Shown: in pieces, positions 24,418 to 36,868 of the stretch | How positions within the stretch are numbered: position 1 is the first letter of the stretch | Layout: every line of letters starts with the position of its first letter | Assembly (NCBI GenBank): GCA_022826505.1 | Contig: JAJDUQ010000205.1 | Location: 1-36,868, forward strand | Direction: 5' to 3' | Origin: Gammaproteobacteria bacterium | GTDB taxonomy: Bacteria; Pseudomonadota; Gammaproteobacteria; HK1 | DNA length: 36,868 bases | Position numbers and translations under genes: made by a program | Notes under the pieces: generated by a model | Told to the model about the DNA's origin: nothing | The model's database searches: none | The model's input: only the letters and a program-made list of their open reading frames with translations

Positions 24418-26154
24418 TCAGCGCGGAAGATACTGCGGGTAGTCCTTGATCTCCCCCATCAGAAACCGACCGAACAACCGTCCCTGGACTTCGATCAGAC
24501 GCCGCATGCTCAGGCGATAGCCGAATACCGGATGCGTCGTCTCCTGCGCGAGCCGGCGTTCGAATGCGGCGATGAAGCGCTTGCGTCCGACCGGCTTGAG
24601 CGCGGTGCCGGCGCCGCCGTGCAGGAAATCGTCAGGCCTCACCTCGCCGTTGTTGATCGCCTGCAACACCGTGGAATCCGCAACAATCGGACGAAACGGC
24701 TCCATCAGGTCGAGCGCAAGGGCCGGACGTCCGTAGCGAGGCTGGTGGTAGACGCCACGATAGACGTCGAATCCAATCGCACTCAGGGTCACCGAGAAGG
24801 ATCGTGTCAACATGGCGTAGGCGAAGGACAGGAGCGCATTCACCGGGTCCGTCGGAGGACGCCGGTTGCGGCGATCGAAGCGAAATGCCGGCAATGCGGT
24901 CGCTTCTCCGGCATCTGCGTCCGCACGCGGCCCGAGCAACCCGGCAAATGCGCGGAAGTACACTGCGGCGGCTTCGCCCTCGAGTCCAAGCAGCGTACCG
25001 GCATCGGCCGCGTGGCGGGTCCGATCGGCGAGTCGGCGCAGCGTGTTCAGCACGAGGTCCCGATCCCGCTCCTCGCCTCGCCAGTTGCGCCGAATCATGG
25101 TCCGGGAGTTGCGAATCTTGGCGGCAACCAGCGAGCGCGCAACGCCAAGCGAGATGGCCGGGCTGAAGCTCGCACGATACTGGGCCTCGCGCAGCTCCAC
25201 ATTCTTGTGACCGAGCCCCACGGTGTGGCCGAGAAACCAGCCACCGTAGCTGTGCCAGGTCACTGGTATTTCCCGGCGCATCAGCTCATGCAGGCACGGG
25301 GTCGTCATCCTGACGTTGCCCATGAGCACGACCTGAGAGACGTCGATGAGCCGCGCCGTCGTGGTCGGGCCGTCCTCCTCGGTGATGGTAATCGTCTCGC
25401 CCTTCTTTGCGAGACGGGCATTGTTGGCCTGGACGTACAGGGGCAGCATCTCTTCATGCCGCACCGCGATCGGCCTGGGCGTGGTGCCCATGCGCCGGAA
25501 GTGATTGACCTCGTCAGGCAGACAGATGCCGACGAGCGAACAGCGCGGACACTTGGGGCTGTCGCTGAGCGGCGCCGGGATGCGACCACCGGCCGCGACC
25601 AGGCGCAGCCCGCCAATCGCACCCCGCGTCGCCTGACGCAGCTCCTCGTCGAAGACGACGCGCACCCGCTCCCGGCTCTCTGCGAAGTAGAGCACGCCCT
25701 CGGTACAGCGATAGCCGTTCTCCTCGAGCAGCAGCCCCTGGACGCAAAGCTGCACCCGCTCCGGCTCGTACGCGCCGGCAGCCAAGTGCGGGCGCTTGCC
25801 GCGCTTGTAGTCCACCGGAACGACGATCTCGCCGTCGCTCTCCACCATGTCGATTCTGGCGACCAGTCCAAGCCGGCGCGAGGACAAGGTGACGGAGCGG
25901 GTGCGAGGCCGCTCCTGCTCGGCCAACTCCTTGGGCGACGGCAGCGGCCGGTCCTCGCGGTCCACCCGGCGATGCGTACGGGTGCCCGCGACGGTATCGG
26001 CGCTCTCCGCCCACTCCCCCTGCACCCATTCCAGATAGGCGAGCCGCGGACAGTAGACATACTCGTTCACCATCCGCGTCGGCAGGAACGGTGCGTCTTC
26101 GGGGAGAGGGGGTGCTTCGAGCGGGAGCTCGCCTTGTTGGGGGGTGTCCGGCAT
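24418..26154 (-). CDS. cas4-cas1: Cas4-Cas1 fusion protein
   Basis: A 578-residue fusion characteristic of type I-G loci. Residues 1-220 are Cas4, a RecB-like nuclease that trims prespacers and selects PAMs: C35 in NEYVYCPR, the nuclease motif VDYKRGK (D115, K117) and the cluster CPRCSLVGIC (C202, C205, C211) for an iron-sulfur site. Residues 230-578 are the Cas1 integrase with the metal ligands E392 (LEGEAAAVYF), H470 (YHQPRYGR) and D482 (LDLMEPFRP). All key residues are present, so adaptation should be possible. It is followed by cas2. A 550-base weakly coding gap with AT-rich sequence at 26205-26265 lies upstream and may hold its own promoter. Confidence 0.97.
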   Translation of the reverse strand: MPDTPQQGELPLEAPPLPEDAPFLPTRMVNEYVYCPRLAYLEWVQGEWAESADTVAGTRTHRRVDREDRPLPSPKELAEQERPRTRSVTLSSRRLGLVARIDMVESDGEIVVPVDYKRGKRPHLAAGAYEPERVQLCVQGLLLEENGYRCTEGVLYFAESRERVRVVFDEELRQATRGAIGGLRLVAAGGRIPAPLSDSPKCPRCSLVGICLPDEVNHFRRMGTTPRPIAVRHEEMLPLYVQANNARLAKKGETITITEEDGPTTTARLIDVSQVVLMGNVRMTTPCLHELMRREIPVTWHSYGGWFLGHTVGLGHKNVELREAQYRASFSPAISLGVARSLVAAKIRNSRTMIRRNWRGEERDRDLVLNTLRRLADRTRHAADAGTLLGLEGEAAAVYFRAFAGLLGPRADADAGEATALPAFRFDRRNRRPPTDPVNALLSFAYAMLTRSFSVTLSAIGFDVYRGVYHQPRYGRPALALDLMEPFRPIVADSTVLQAINNGEVRPDDFLHGGAGTALKPVGRKRFIAAFERRLAQETTHPVFGYRLSMRRLIEVQGRLFGRFLMGEIKDYPQYLPR

Positions 26155-26704
26155 CGGTATCCGTCAACCAACTTGTCGTCAAGAACGGTAACAGGGATGA
26201 AGATGTCGGGTGTAGATGTCCAATATTTCTTGAAACAATTTACATTTCTTCCACGGCATACTTGTGGCCCGAAAGGCCATCGACGGAGCAGGACGGCGGG
26301 AAGACCAAGTCTCCTTCACCTCAAGCGGGATATGGCGCGGACCCGCTCCGCCCAAGTCGCCTGCCGCGCGTCGTTGCGCCCCCGGTAGGCCGTCGCGAGC
26401 TGCTCGGCCAAGGCATCCGGGAAGTGGACCTCGCGCGGATTCAGCCCGTACCCGGTCAGGATCGCCTTCTCCACGTACTCGTCCGCTGCGGTGCATCCCT
26501 CATACCGGAACTCCGGCACGCACGGAAGCCTTCCGAGACTGGCTCAGGTTCAATCGGGACGAAGCAGGAAGGGATTGCGGACGGTCACGGTCCCGTACAT
26601 TCGGCCGTGCTGGAAGTCTGTCAACCGACGGCGGTAGTCTTGCGGCTGCTTCATTCAGCAATCCCGGGCGGCAGTGCATCTGGACGCGTCCATGCTCCAG
26701 CCGA
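26155..26704. other. Spacer region between the AAA/PD-(D/E)XK gene and cas4-cas1
   Basis: These 550 bases interrupt the otherwise tightly packed cas run. They contain the small 67-residue frame listed separately and, at 26205-26265, an unusually AT-rich block likely to be a promoter for cas4-cas1; -35/-10 pairs on the minus strand are not convincing. No inverted terminal repeats are seen at its edges. Confidence 0.45.
26316..26519 (-). CDS. Hypothetical protein, possible fragment
   Basis: A 67-residue frame from a GTG at 26519, with balanced composition: YEGCTAADEYVEKAIL, GYGLNPREVHFPDALAEQLA and a basic end. It reads like a genuine protein terminus, perhaps the last part of a larger, lost gene, since no good ribosome binding site precedes the GTG. 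The family is not recognised. It may be cargo that arrived with the neighbouring AAA/PD-(D/E)XK gene. Confidence 0.4.
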   Translation of the reverse strand: MPEFRYEGCTAADEYVEKAILTGYGLNPREVHFPDALAEQLATAYRGRNDARQATWAERVRAISRLR

Positions 26705-28252
26705 TCAAGCGCGCTCCACCTCGAACGCCACCACGTTGCGGGCGTCCTTGCTGAACTCCACGGCAATCAGGTGGATCGGCTCACCCGAGCCCCGGTACTT
26801 GTCCGCGTAACGCTTCTCCTTCAACTGCGCCATCGCCGCGCCTTCCCCCGCCATCTCCACCACCTTGAACTCGAACAGGTAGACCGCGCCATCGAAGCGC
26901 ACTGCCATGTCCAGACGGCCGTGGCTCGTGCTGTCCTCCACCCTCACATCCAGTCCGAGGCCCGCGAAGTACGAGTAGAACACGCTTGCGTAGTAGCCCT
27001 CGTAGCGCGCGATGTCGTTGTTCGTGTACCACTCGTAGGGGATGCTCGCGTAGAACGCCTGGAACAGCGTCTTCAGCCCCTCGAAGTCGGCGGCCTCCAG
27101 CAGCCGGTAGAGCCGGATGCTGTTCGCGGTCTGGCGGGACGGGTCCCGCACCAGGTAGCGCAGCAGACTTCGGTTCAGGCTCTGGCGCACCTCCCGGTTC
27201 GGATAGCCCAGCCGGTAGAACATTTCGCCGCCGAGGTCTTCCGCGTCCCGAATCGTGAGGTAGCCGGTCTGGAACAGCAGCGCCTCGGTCGCGATGTCGT
27301 CCACGTCGAAGGTGGACAGCAGGTCGTCGCTGCCCACCATGCCGTCAAGGTCCAGAGAACTCACCCGGCGCTTGAACAGCGTCTCGACCAGGAACGCCGG
27401 GGTGCCGGTCTCGAACCACCAGGCGCCGAACTTGCGCTTGTCGAACAGCAGCAGGATGTCGAACGGGTTGTAGACCTTCTCCTCGCCCAGCCAGCCATAG
27501 CCGTTGTACCAGTCGCGAATCTCGTCCCGGTCGAGGCCCGGGAGCTCGGGTGCGAACACGGCGTCCAGATCCGTCTCCGTGTAGCCGCAGATGGCGGAGT
27601 AGCGTGGATCCAGGGTGATGTCGATGAGGTTGTTGAGCCCCGAGAACAGGCTGACCTTCGAGAATTTGCTTACCCCGGTGATGAAGCTGAAACTGATGTG
27701 CGCGTCGGCGTCCTTGACGACCGCGTACAGACCGCGCAGGAAGTCGCGGTTGGCGCGGGCGACCTCCGGCGTGTCCAGCGCATCCAGAATCGGCTTGTCG
27801 TACTCGTCGATCAGCACCGCAACGGGCTGCCCGGTCTGCTCGTGCAGCGCTTCCAGCAGGGACGCAAGGCGACCGGGGGCGGTGGAGTACTCGGGAGCGA
27901 TCGTTGCGCGGCGTTCGATGGCGGCGAGCTGCTCCATCAGACGCCGCTCGACATGGCCCGGCTCCTTGAAGTTGCCGCTGCCGAAGCTCAGGCGCACCAC
28001 CGGGTGGCGCACCGACCAGTCCCAGTCGTCATGGATGGCCAGCCCCTCGAACAGCGCCTCGCTGCCCTCGAACAGCTCCTTGCAGGTGTCGAGGAACAGG
28101 CTCTTGCCGAAACGGCGCGGGCGCGACAGGAAGTAATGCTTGCCTTCGTCCAGCAGCCTCTGGATATAGGCCGTCTTGTCGACGTAGTAGCAATCCCGCT
28201 CCCGGATCTCGCGGAAGGTCTGAATGCCGATGGGGAGTCTGCGTCTGGTCAT
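26705..28252 (-). CDS. AAA-ATPase-like / PD-(D/E)XK nuclease protein (DUF1703 type)
   Basis: A 515-residue protein of the abundant AAA-ATPase_like plus PDDEXK_9 family. The N-terminus is typical (LPIGIQTFREIRERDCYYVDKT). A nucleotide-binding loop RPRRFGKSLFL and Walker B VLIDEYDKPIL follow, and the C-terminal nuclease motif is complete (GRLDMAV...YLFEFKV). The family's role is not established; copies are often present in many loci of one genome, which suggests mobility. It sits between the effector genes and cas4-cas1 on the same strand. It is not a known cas gene. An insertion, or a recruited accessory nuclease, are both possible. Confidence 0.9.
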   Translation of the reverse strand: MTRRRLPIGIQTFREIRERDCYYVDKTAYIQRLLDEGKHYFLSRPRRFGKSLFLDTCKELFEGSEALFEGLAIHDDWDWSVRHPVVRLSFGSGNFKEPGHVERRLMEQLAAIERRATIAPEYSTAPGRLASLLEALHEQTGQPVAVLIDEYDKPILDALDTPEVARANRDFLRGLYAVVKDADAHISFSFITGVSKFSKVSLFSGLNNLIDITLDPRYSAICGYTETDLDAVFAPELPGLDRDEIRDWYNGYGWLGEEKVYNPFDILLLFDKRKFGAWWFETGTPAFLVETLFKRRVSSLDLDGMVGSDDLLSTFDVDDIATEALLFQTGYLTIRDAEDLGGEMFYRLGYPNREVRQSLNRSLLRYLVRDPSRQTANSIRLYRLLEAADFEGLKTLFQAFYASIPYEWYTNNDIARYEGYYASVFYSYFAGLGLDVRVEDSTSHGRLDMAVRFDGAVYLFEFKVVEMAGEGAAMAQLKEKRYADKYRGSGEPIHLIAVEFSKDARNVVAFEVERA

Positions 28253-28261
28253 GAGTACCTC

Positions 28262-28423
28262 TTACGCCATCGCCAAGCAATAATGGCGCGCCGATGGCAA
28301 CCAGCCACGTGTCGATCTCCGCGCAGCCGCCAGCGGTTGTCCGATCCACCACCCCGACCACGGGCGATCCTCCCGGCAGGTGAGCTGCAATGTGCCCGCG
28401 GTCTCGATCGGCAGGCGAGACAT
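28262..28423 (-). CDS. Possible 53-residue protein after csb2
   Basis: An ATG three bases after the csb2 stop, in the same frame, opens 53 codons ending in TAA ten bases before the AAA/PD-(D/E)XK start. The peptide contains three tryptophans near its middle (PWSGWWIGQPL) and a basic second half. The tight spacing suits an operon member, but there is no family match and no ribosome binding site of its own. It may simply be a csb2 extension lost by a stop, or non-coding. Confidence 0.25.
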   Translation of the reverse strand: MSRLPIETAGTLQLTCREDRPWSGWWIGQPLAAARRSTRGWLPSARHYCLAMA

Positions 28424-28426
28424 CGG

Positions 28427-30094
28427 TCAGTCCTCCGACAACCGGGGCTGCACGACAAACAGCCCGAGGCCGAAGTGACTTCCGTAACCCATCGCGACAG
28501 GGCCGTTCACCGGCACTGGAAATGTGACCTGGAGCAACGCGCCCCTCGTGTCGTGCTGCTTCTCCCTTCCTCTGGACCGAAAACGATGGAAGTGGAGTGC
28601 GTGACGTGAGGTTCCCCCAATCCGCACATTCTTCAGCTCGCGGATGTCGACCCTTGCGGGATCGAAGCCGAACCTCTCGTCCATGCCCATTCGCCTGACG
28701 AGCCGTCGAAATTCGCCGGCGTGACGGTCGGACTTCAAATGCCCCGCCGCGAGAAAAGGCGTGGCGCTTCGCCAATGCGTCGAGCTTCCGAAGACAGGGG
28801 CGCTGTCCGCGAAATCGCTCCGTTTGCCGAATCCTTCTAGCGCCAGTCGCCACTCTTCCGTCCCTGCCACTTCGACATCCTCGTCGCCCGAACGCTGTTT
28901 CCGTTCCACCCACAAGCGGGTAATGCGGTCGAGCTTCGCCTGGACGTCGCGATCGATGCCGTCCGGGATGAACACCGAAACATGGTCGATCAGGCCGTCC
29001 GAATCCGCATCCTCGGGAAGCCAGTAGGCGTGGCGGTGCGCCGGGTCTCGGAGTGGTTTGCCCTCGGAGTCGCGACCGGAAATCTGCCACGGCGCTTTCG
29101 GTATTCGGCGACCGGATGCGTCGTCGGGCCGCCAGCCAAACTTCGAGAGGGCGGCAAGGCGCATGAGCTCGCCGATCCTGATCGTGTCTTCGACGCGAGG
29201 TCGAGGGCGACCGGCGAGCAGGTACCTGGCCACGGTGGGCATGTTCGCGCTGGTGCTTGACCCTGAGCGTCGCCTGCGGGTGCGGGGCGCGACCACAGGA
29301 GCAGCCTGCTCGTCTCGGGCGTAGAGGACTTCTCGAGCGGCGGGAGGACGATGCCAGCCCCGATCCTGATAGTCCGCCGTGTCGAGCGCAAGCGCGTCAA
29401 CGAGCCGCTCGGGTACGGTATCCAGCCCGCTTGCCTTGCTCCGAAACGCCTTGGTGATCTCGGTCTCGAGCTTCCTTGGCGAGGGCGGCTTCTTTGCCGC
29501 GCTCCGAATGCGTTCCTCTTCGTCGGCGATCAGGCGATCGCGCTCATCCGTGTACATGGCGGGCGGGAGAGGCGCCAGAAGCCTGACCGGATCTCCGCAA
29601 AATCCTGCTTCGACCGGACCACAGTTGGGCTTGTCATCACACTCGACGAGGGCTTCGCACTCCGTCCAGCTCTCGGCGCGCCCGAGATAGCCGATTGCCT
29701 CGGCGAGGTCGGCGCCGAGCGAGAAGAGATCCGCATCCAGTGTCACGGCAGGCCAAGCCGCGATGATCGACCCTTGCCCCGGCAGTCGCACGAATGCATC
29801 GAAGATCAGCGTTGTCCGGCCGCGCGCCTGGGGCATGTAGTGGCGGGTGTGCGCGTGCACCGCGCCCTCCGGCAACCGGTATACGGGGAGTGTCTCGGCC
29901 AGGGCGTCGATCAGGCGACCGAGTGCCTCCTGTGGCCAGCGCGCGTGGTCGCCCTTGCGCCAGTAGGCGGCGATCAGGGCGCGCAGCAGCCGCCACGGCT
30001 CGGGCGGCCAAGCCACATCCGCTTCGTTGACGTTTCGTCCCCACGGCGTCGCGTGATAGCGGCCGGCGGGAAAGCGGAAGGCGAGAGCGAACAT
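28427..30094 (-). CDS. csb2: Csb2, Cas5-Cas6 fusion of type I-G
   Basis: A 555-residue protein of the GSU0054 family that combines a Cas5-like part, holding the crRNA 5' handle, with a Cas6-like part that cuts the pre-crRNA. The N-terminus (LAFRFPAGRYHATPWGRNVNEADV followed by WPPEPWRLLRAL) is diagnostic. The middle has HAYWLPEDADSDGLIDHVSVF, whose histidines are candidates for the cleavage site, and the C-terminus ends in a glycine-rich loop, GYGSHFGLGLF. The ATG at 30094 lies three bases after the csb1 stop. No truncation is apparent. Confidence 0.94.
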   Translation of the reverse strand: MFALAFRFPAGRYHATPWGRNVNEADVAWPPEPWRLLRALIAAYWRKGDHARWPQEALGRLIDALAETLPVYRLPEGAVHAHTRHYMPQARGRTTLIFDAFVRLPGQGSIIAAWPAVTLDADLFSLGADLAEAIGYLGRAESWTECEALVECDDKPNCGPVEAGFCGDPVRLLAPLPPAMYTDERDRLIADEEERIRSAAKKPPSPRKLETEITKAFRSKASGLDTVPERLVDALALDTADYQDRGWHRPPAAREVLYARDEQAAPVVAPRTRRRRSGSSTSANMPTVARYLLAGRPRPRVEDTIRIGELMRLAALSKFGWRPDDASGRRIPKAPWQISGRDSEGKPLRDPAHRHAYWLPEDADSDGLIDHVSVFIPDGIDRDVQAKLDRITRLWVERKQRSGDEDVEVAGTEEWRLALEGFGKRSDFADSAPVFGSSTHWRSATPFLAAGHLKSDRHAGEFRRLVRRMGMDERFGFDPARVDIRELKNVRIGGTSRHALHFHRFRSRGREKQHDTRGALLQVTFPVPVNGPVAMGYGSHFGLGLFVVQPRLSED

Positions 30095-30097
30095 TGC

Positions 30098-33483
<3,386 letters not shown>

Positions 33484-33497
<14 letters not shown>

Positions 33498-36054
33498 AAC
33501 GCCTCTCCCGCTCCTTTGCCGACGCCCGCCAGTCCGCCAGCCGCACGAGGGTCTCCATCCAGGCGAGGCGGAACGGACCGAAACGGGCCAGCAGGTCGCG
33601 CGTGCGTTCCGTCCAGCTCTCCCCCGTGGTCTCGTCCCACCCGAGCTCCATCGATGAGAGCGTGAGACGGCCGCCCGGCCATCGTTCTCCGCCGCCGAGG
33701 TCGACGGGCTTCAACTCGTCGCCTTCCCATATCCCGCGAGCGAATCGCGCGCCGGCTCGATCGGGGTCCGATGGCGCCCGCTCCCTTGGCAACGCCCGCA
33801 GATTCATCCGGACCTTGCCGTGGTGGGCGACCACGAGGTACGCGGTCAAATCCGCGTCCCGCGACCAGTGCTCCTGCGCAAGCAGCGCGAGTGCGGATGC
33901 AAGTTCGTGGCGGAAGTAAGCCCGGCCATAGCGTAGATTTCGCTTGACCGTCTTGGCGAGAGGAGCCTCGGGGATGGCATCTCCCTCGCCGAGACCCCGG
34001 CGCATCGTGTCCTGGAAGACATCATGCGCCTTGCCCACGTCGTGCCACCGCGCGGCCCGGACGATCGCCGCCCGGGAGTCTGCATCGACCTCGAGCGCGT
34101 CACACAACGCGGTCGCCTCTGCTTCCACGTGCGTCAGGTGGGCGGACAGCAGCACCGGGACGCCAATCTCGCTTCGCGGGTCCTCATCATGTGCCTCGGA
34201 TTCGCCGCCGGCTTCCGCGTGGCGAACATGCGGTGGCTCCGTTGACCCATCTACGGAATCGTCGTCGTCCGCGACAGGGGTCGGTTTGTGCTTGGGATTG
34301 CCGGTGAAGCCCGATGCTTCGCAGTAGCCGCCCGCTGTCACGTCGACGAGCAGCACAAGACCGGGCCATGGATCTTGTGTCAGTCGAGTCCAGCCGGGGG
34401 GCGCCGCGCCAGTCGGACCATCCGTGCGGCGCCACTGCGGATCGCGAACGAAGATCGAGGTGCTCTGCTTTCGTACTTTCTTCAGCCAGTCTCTGGCGGC
34501 TCCAATCGGCACTGCGCACAGCTCAGCCGCACGAGGAGGATGCGGCGGCTTGTCACCGATCCTGGAAAGGTCTCGCCAGAAGACGCGTACGTCGGCATCG
34601 TCAGCGTCGCGGACGTAGGGAGAGATGTCCACGTCGAAGCCGGTGAGATCCGGGTCCGTGTCGAAGAGATCGTCGAGGTCCTTCCGGCGAATCACCCGTC
34701 GTGGTGGATCGATGTCTCCGGCCGGGGGCAGTTCGGCCGGGGCAACGTCCGCCAGCGTCTGCAGGCGTTCCCTTGCAGCCTTCATGTCACTCGCCGAATA
34801 GGGAAGGGAAAGGGCTTCGAGGGTCTTGTCCTCCTCGACTTTCGCAAGGAGGTCGATCCAGCGTACGTCAGCGCCGGACTCGAGCTCCGCGCAGCGGTTC
34901 GCTCGACCGAAGCGCTGCACCATGGAGGGCCAAGGCGCAAGCTCCGTGAACAGGACGGCGGCGGAGAAGTCGACGCCTGCCTCCACCGCCTGGGTTGCGA
35001 CGACGATCACGTCCTTGGCACCTCCGCGTCCATTCCTCCTGGCTACCTTTTCGAACTCTCTTTGGCGGTCTGCGGGACGAAAGCGGCCATGCACCAGCGC
35101 GAGCGTCGGAGGGGTCACAGTGTTCTTCATCGCCTTCGCGAGGGCGGTATGGAAATCCTGCGCCCGCTGTACTCGATTCAGGATGACCAGGGTCATGCGG
35201 CCGGGGCAGTGCGCGTCAAGAACCGAACGAGCGAGCTGGGCGATATAGGCGTCGACATCGGCAGCCTTACCTGATTCGGGGGCCATGGGGGTGCGAGTCA
35301 GCGCCTTCTTCGCAGTCGCCAGCCGTCGAAGGCGCTCATCGGACTCCTGCTGCGGGTCGACCTGGCTGACCGCGTCCGCAGCCGGCGTCCGGAAGTCCAC
35401 CGTCCTCAGCCATTCCGGCTCCAATGTGGCCGATATCCAGAGGCTGCGCGCGGACCTCGCGCACGTCCGGCCTCCCTGCACCGTCTTGCCGGAGTCGCTG
35501 CGTCTGAAGGCTTCGAGCTGGGCTGAAGTCGCGCGGCCGGCGCCCATGAGCTGGACTTCGTCGAAGACCCATTGCGCGTCCTGGTGAAGCAGCGCGAACT
35601 CCATCGGCCAGATTGCGCGCGAGGAGGCGTAGCCCCGCATGAGAGCACGACTGAGCAGCATGTCCTGCGTACCGATGATGACTGCCGGGTGTTCGGGCTT
35701 TTCGAGCCAGTGCGCAGCTTCCGCGCCGCCCATGAGGACATGAACATCCTGCGGGCCTGGAAGCCGCTCTTTTCCCGCGCCAAGGCGGTTCAGATTGCCA
35801 AACCACTCTCCGACTGCCCTTGCGGTCTGTTCGACCAGCGTCCTCATGGGCAGGCACCAGACAAGCCGGCGTGGCGTCGTCTCCGGGGCGCGCAGCCGAT
35901 GCGCCGCCCATCCGAGCGTGACGCCGGCTGTCTTGCCGGAACCCGTGGGAGCGATCAGGACCTCCGGCCACTCGTCCGTTGCGAACCGGTGTTGCCAAGG
36001 ATCAGGACGAGTGTCCCGGCCGAATGCGAGGCTGTAGATTTCTGAAGTATTCAC
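33484..36054 (-). CDS. cas3: Cas3 helicase-nuclease with C-terminal HD domain (type I-G)
   Basis: An 856-residue Cas3 that unwinds and degrades target DNA. The SF2 helicase is N-terminal: Walker A APTGSGKT (35-42), DEVQ box (165-168), SAT (208-210), QAVEAGVDF (355-363) and QRFGRANR (380-387). The HD nuclease is C-terminal: H639/H642, ARWHDVGKAHD (HD at 671-672), RHE (H716) and AHH (H744-745). The domain order is reversed relative to most Cas3 proteins and typical of type I-G. A very acidic linker (residues 594-625) joins the two parts. The start is a GTG at 36054, 13 bases after the upstream HicB-like stop, without a clear ribosome binding site. Confidence 0.96.
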
Positions 36055-36067
36055 ACAGCGAATTCGA

Positions 36068-36364
36068 TCACTCGGGCACGTTCTTGCTCCGCCGCAACTG
36101 ATCTCTCACTACCGCGGCATGGGGCTCGGAGCAAAAGCGGAAGTCGAGCTGGCCGGAAATGGGTTTCCTTGGCTCGACACCATCCTCCTCGCACCACTCG
36201 AGGTACTCGTCGATGGAACGCTCGAACTCGCGACGGAGCTCGCGTGCATCGGTCGACTCGAACGTGGCAATCGAGTACGGCCCGCTGTTCACGATCCGTC
36301 CGTGCAGAACATCAGCGGAGTCGTCGAACTCCACCGATGCGGCGTATCCCTTGTATTCCATCAT
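36068..36364 (-). CDS. HicB-like protein immediately upstream of cas3
   Basis: A 98-residue protein of the longer HicB type: EYKGYAASVEFDDSADVLHG, STDARELRREFERSIDEYLEWC and EPRKPISGQLDFRF are typical. The C-terminal ribbon-helix-helix part that normally binds DNA is short (DQLRRSKNVPE), so repression may be lost. No hicA lies beside it. The ATG at 36364 (or 36361) has GGGGAG six bases upstream. Its stop is 13 bases before the cas3 start on the same strand, so it probably shares the cas promoter and could have become the first gene of the operon. Confidence 0.85.
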   Translation of the reverse strand: MMEYKGYAASVEFDDSADVLHGRIVNSGPYSIATFESTDARELRREFERSIDEYLEWCEEDGVEPRKPISGQLDFRFCSEPHAAVVRDQLRRSKNVPE

Positions 36365-36868
36365 GGCTTTCTCCCCTCGCTCTCCACCATACCGGAAAGT
36401 CGTCCGGGCGAATCATCCGATTGATGGTGCTACTCCAGGTACCGCCTGCTTCAGGGTACGGCTCCATCTTCGGGACACCAGGCACTCCGGCCCGATTGTC
36501 CGCACACCGACTCCCATGACGCAGGAATCTCGCCACCCAAACGGATCTGGTGAGATCATCCGTGTTCAGTCTGCGGTGATCGCCTACACTGAGATAGCGA
36601 AACACCCACGACGGCATGTCCCGAGGTCCCTCGACACTCGCCGGCGCAGTCGCCGTATCATCAAACGCACACAACGGACGGGAAGACGATGGCGATGGCT
36701 CCTGAAGCGTGGACGGTGATCGGCACCGGAGTGGCAGGGTGATTTCACGCTGGATTTTAGCCCGGATAGCGAGAGTAGCCGGAGGACGGGTCTGACTGGC
36801 AGAAGGAGGTGCCCGGGAGTTGCGCTCAACACCCGGGGTGAGGAGGAGTGTCAGCGACTGGAGAGTGG
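36365..36868. other. Right-end stretch without a convincing gene
   Basis: These 504 bases hold no supported complete gene. A plus-strand peptide at 36689-36742 (MAMAPEAWTVIGTGVAG) resembles the start of small membrane proteins beginning TPEAWTVIGTGVAL and stops after 17 codons, so it may be a relic. The promoter for the HicB-like gene and cas3 should lie in the left part (36365-36480); no clear hexamers were found. Confidence 0.4.

Noticed and set aside
26705..28252. The AAA/PD-(D/E)XK gene as a new cas component
   Set aside because: It belongs to a widespread family found far from cas loci. Its position alone does not prove a CRISPR role, so it is kept as a finding, not as a cas call.
36720..36868. 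A structured RNA or group II intron end in the purine-rich right edge
   Set aside because: No recognisable domain V or other RNA signature was found; only scattered short complementary stretches are present.

Overview
The window looks like part of a high-GC proteobacterial chromosome, most likely from a gammaproteobacterium. The strongest evidence is the block pepP-ubiH-ubiI read one way and zapB-like/zapA-6S RNA-ygfA read the other, which is a gammaproteobacterial arrangement (E. coli has pepP-ubiH-visC beside zapA-ssrS-ygfA). The species cannot be named from the sequence. Genes are tightly packed, GTG and TTG starts are common, and several cistrons overlap by 4 bases.

Positions 1-14934 are core genome. 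A divergent gene start lies at the left edge with a 7+7 inverted repeat in its promoter region. Next come transketolase, glyceraldehyde-3-phosphate dehydrogenase and phosphoglycerate kinase (central carbon metabolism), an exported HtrA-like protein that has lost its catalytic triad, and purC. Two coupled UbiH/UbiI-type flavin hydroxylases (ubiquinone synthesis) and aminopeptidase P follow. On the other strand are a ZapB-like coiled coil, ZapA, 6S RNA, 5-formyl-THF cyclo-ligase and an EVE-domain protein. A membrane-anchored class III adenylate/guanylate cyclase closes the block.

Positions 14935-23787 are a decaying accessory zone. It holds a frameshifted IS91-family transposase remnant, a rhodanese, a 5'-truncated phytanoyl-CoA dioxygenase-like gene and an intact trimethylamine/dimethylamine dehydrogenase-like flavoprotein with an altered substrate pocket. 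It also holds a frameshifted methyltransferase remnant, a hicBA toxin-antitoxin pair whose toxin is broken in a G7 run, and a two-gene cassette of unknown small proteins. Last are a truncated AddB-like gene and, divergent from it, a tandem AAA ATPase gene. That ATPase loses its 3' end at the CRISPR boundary.

Positions 23737-36364 are a type I-G (formerly I-U) CRISPR-Cas locus on the minus strand: a HicB-like gene, cas3 with a C-terminal HD nuclease, csx17 (cas8), csb1 (cas7), csb2 (cas5-cas6 fusion), an inserted AAA-ATPase/PD-(D/E)XK gene, a cas4-cas1 fusion and cas2. Downstream of cas2 is a leader-like AT-rich stretch and exactly one recognisable repeat. No spacer array is present. The cas proteins look intact, so the locus is either a cas system whose array is lost or not yet built, or an array collapsed in assembly.

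The last 500 bases hold no convincing gene.
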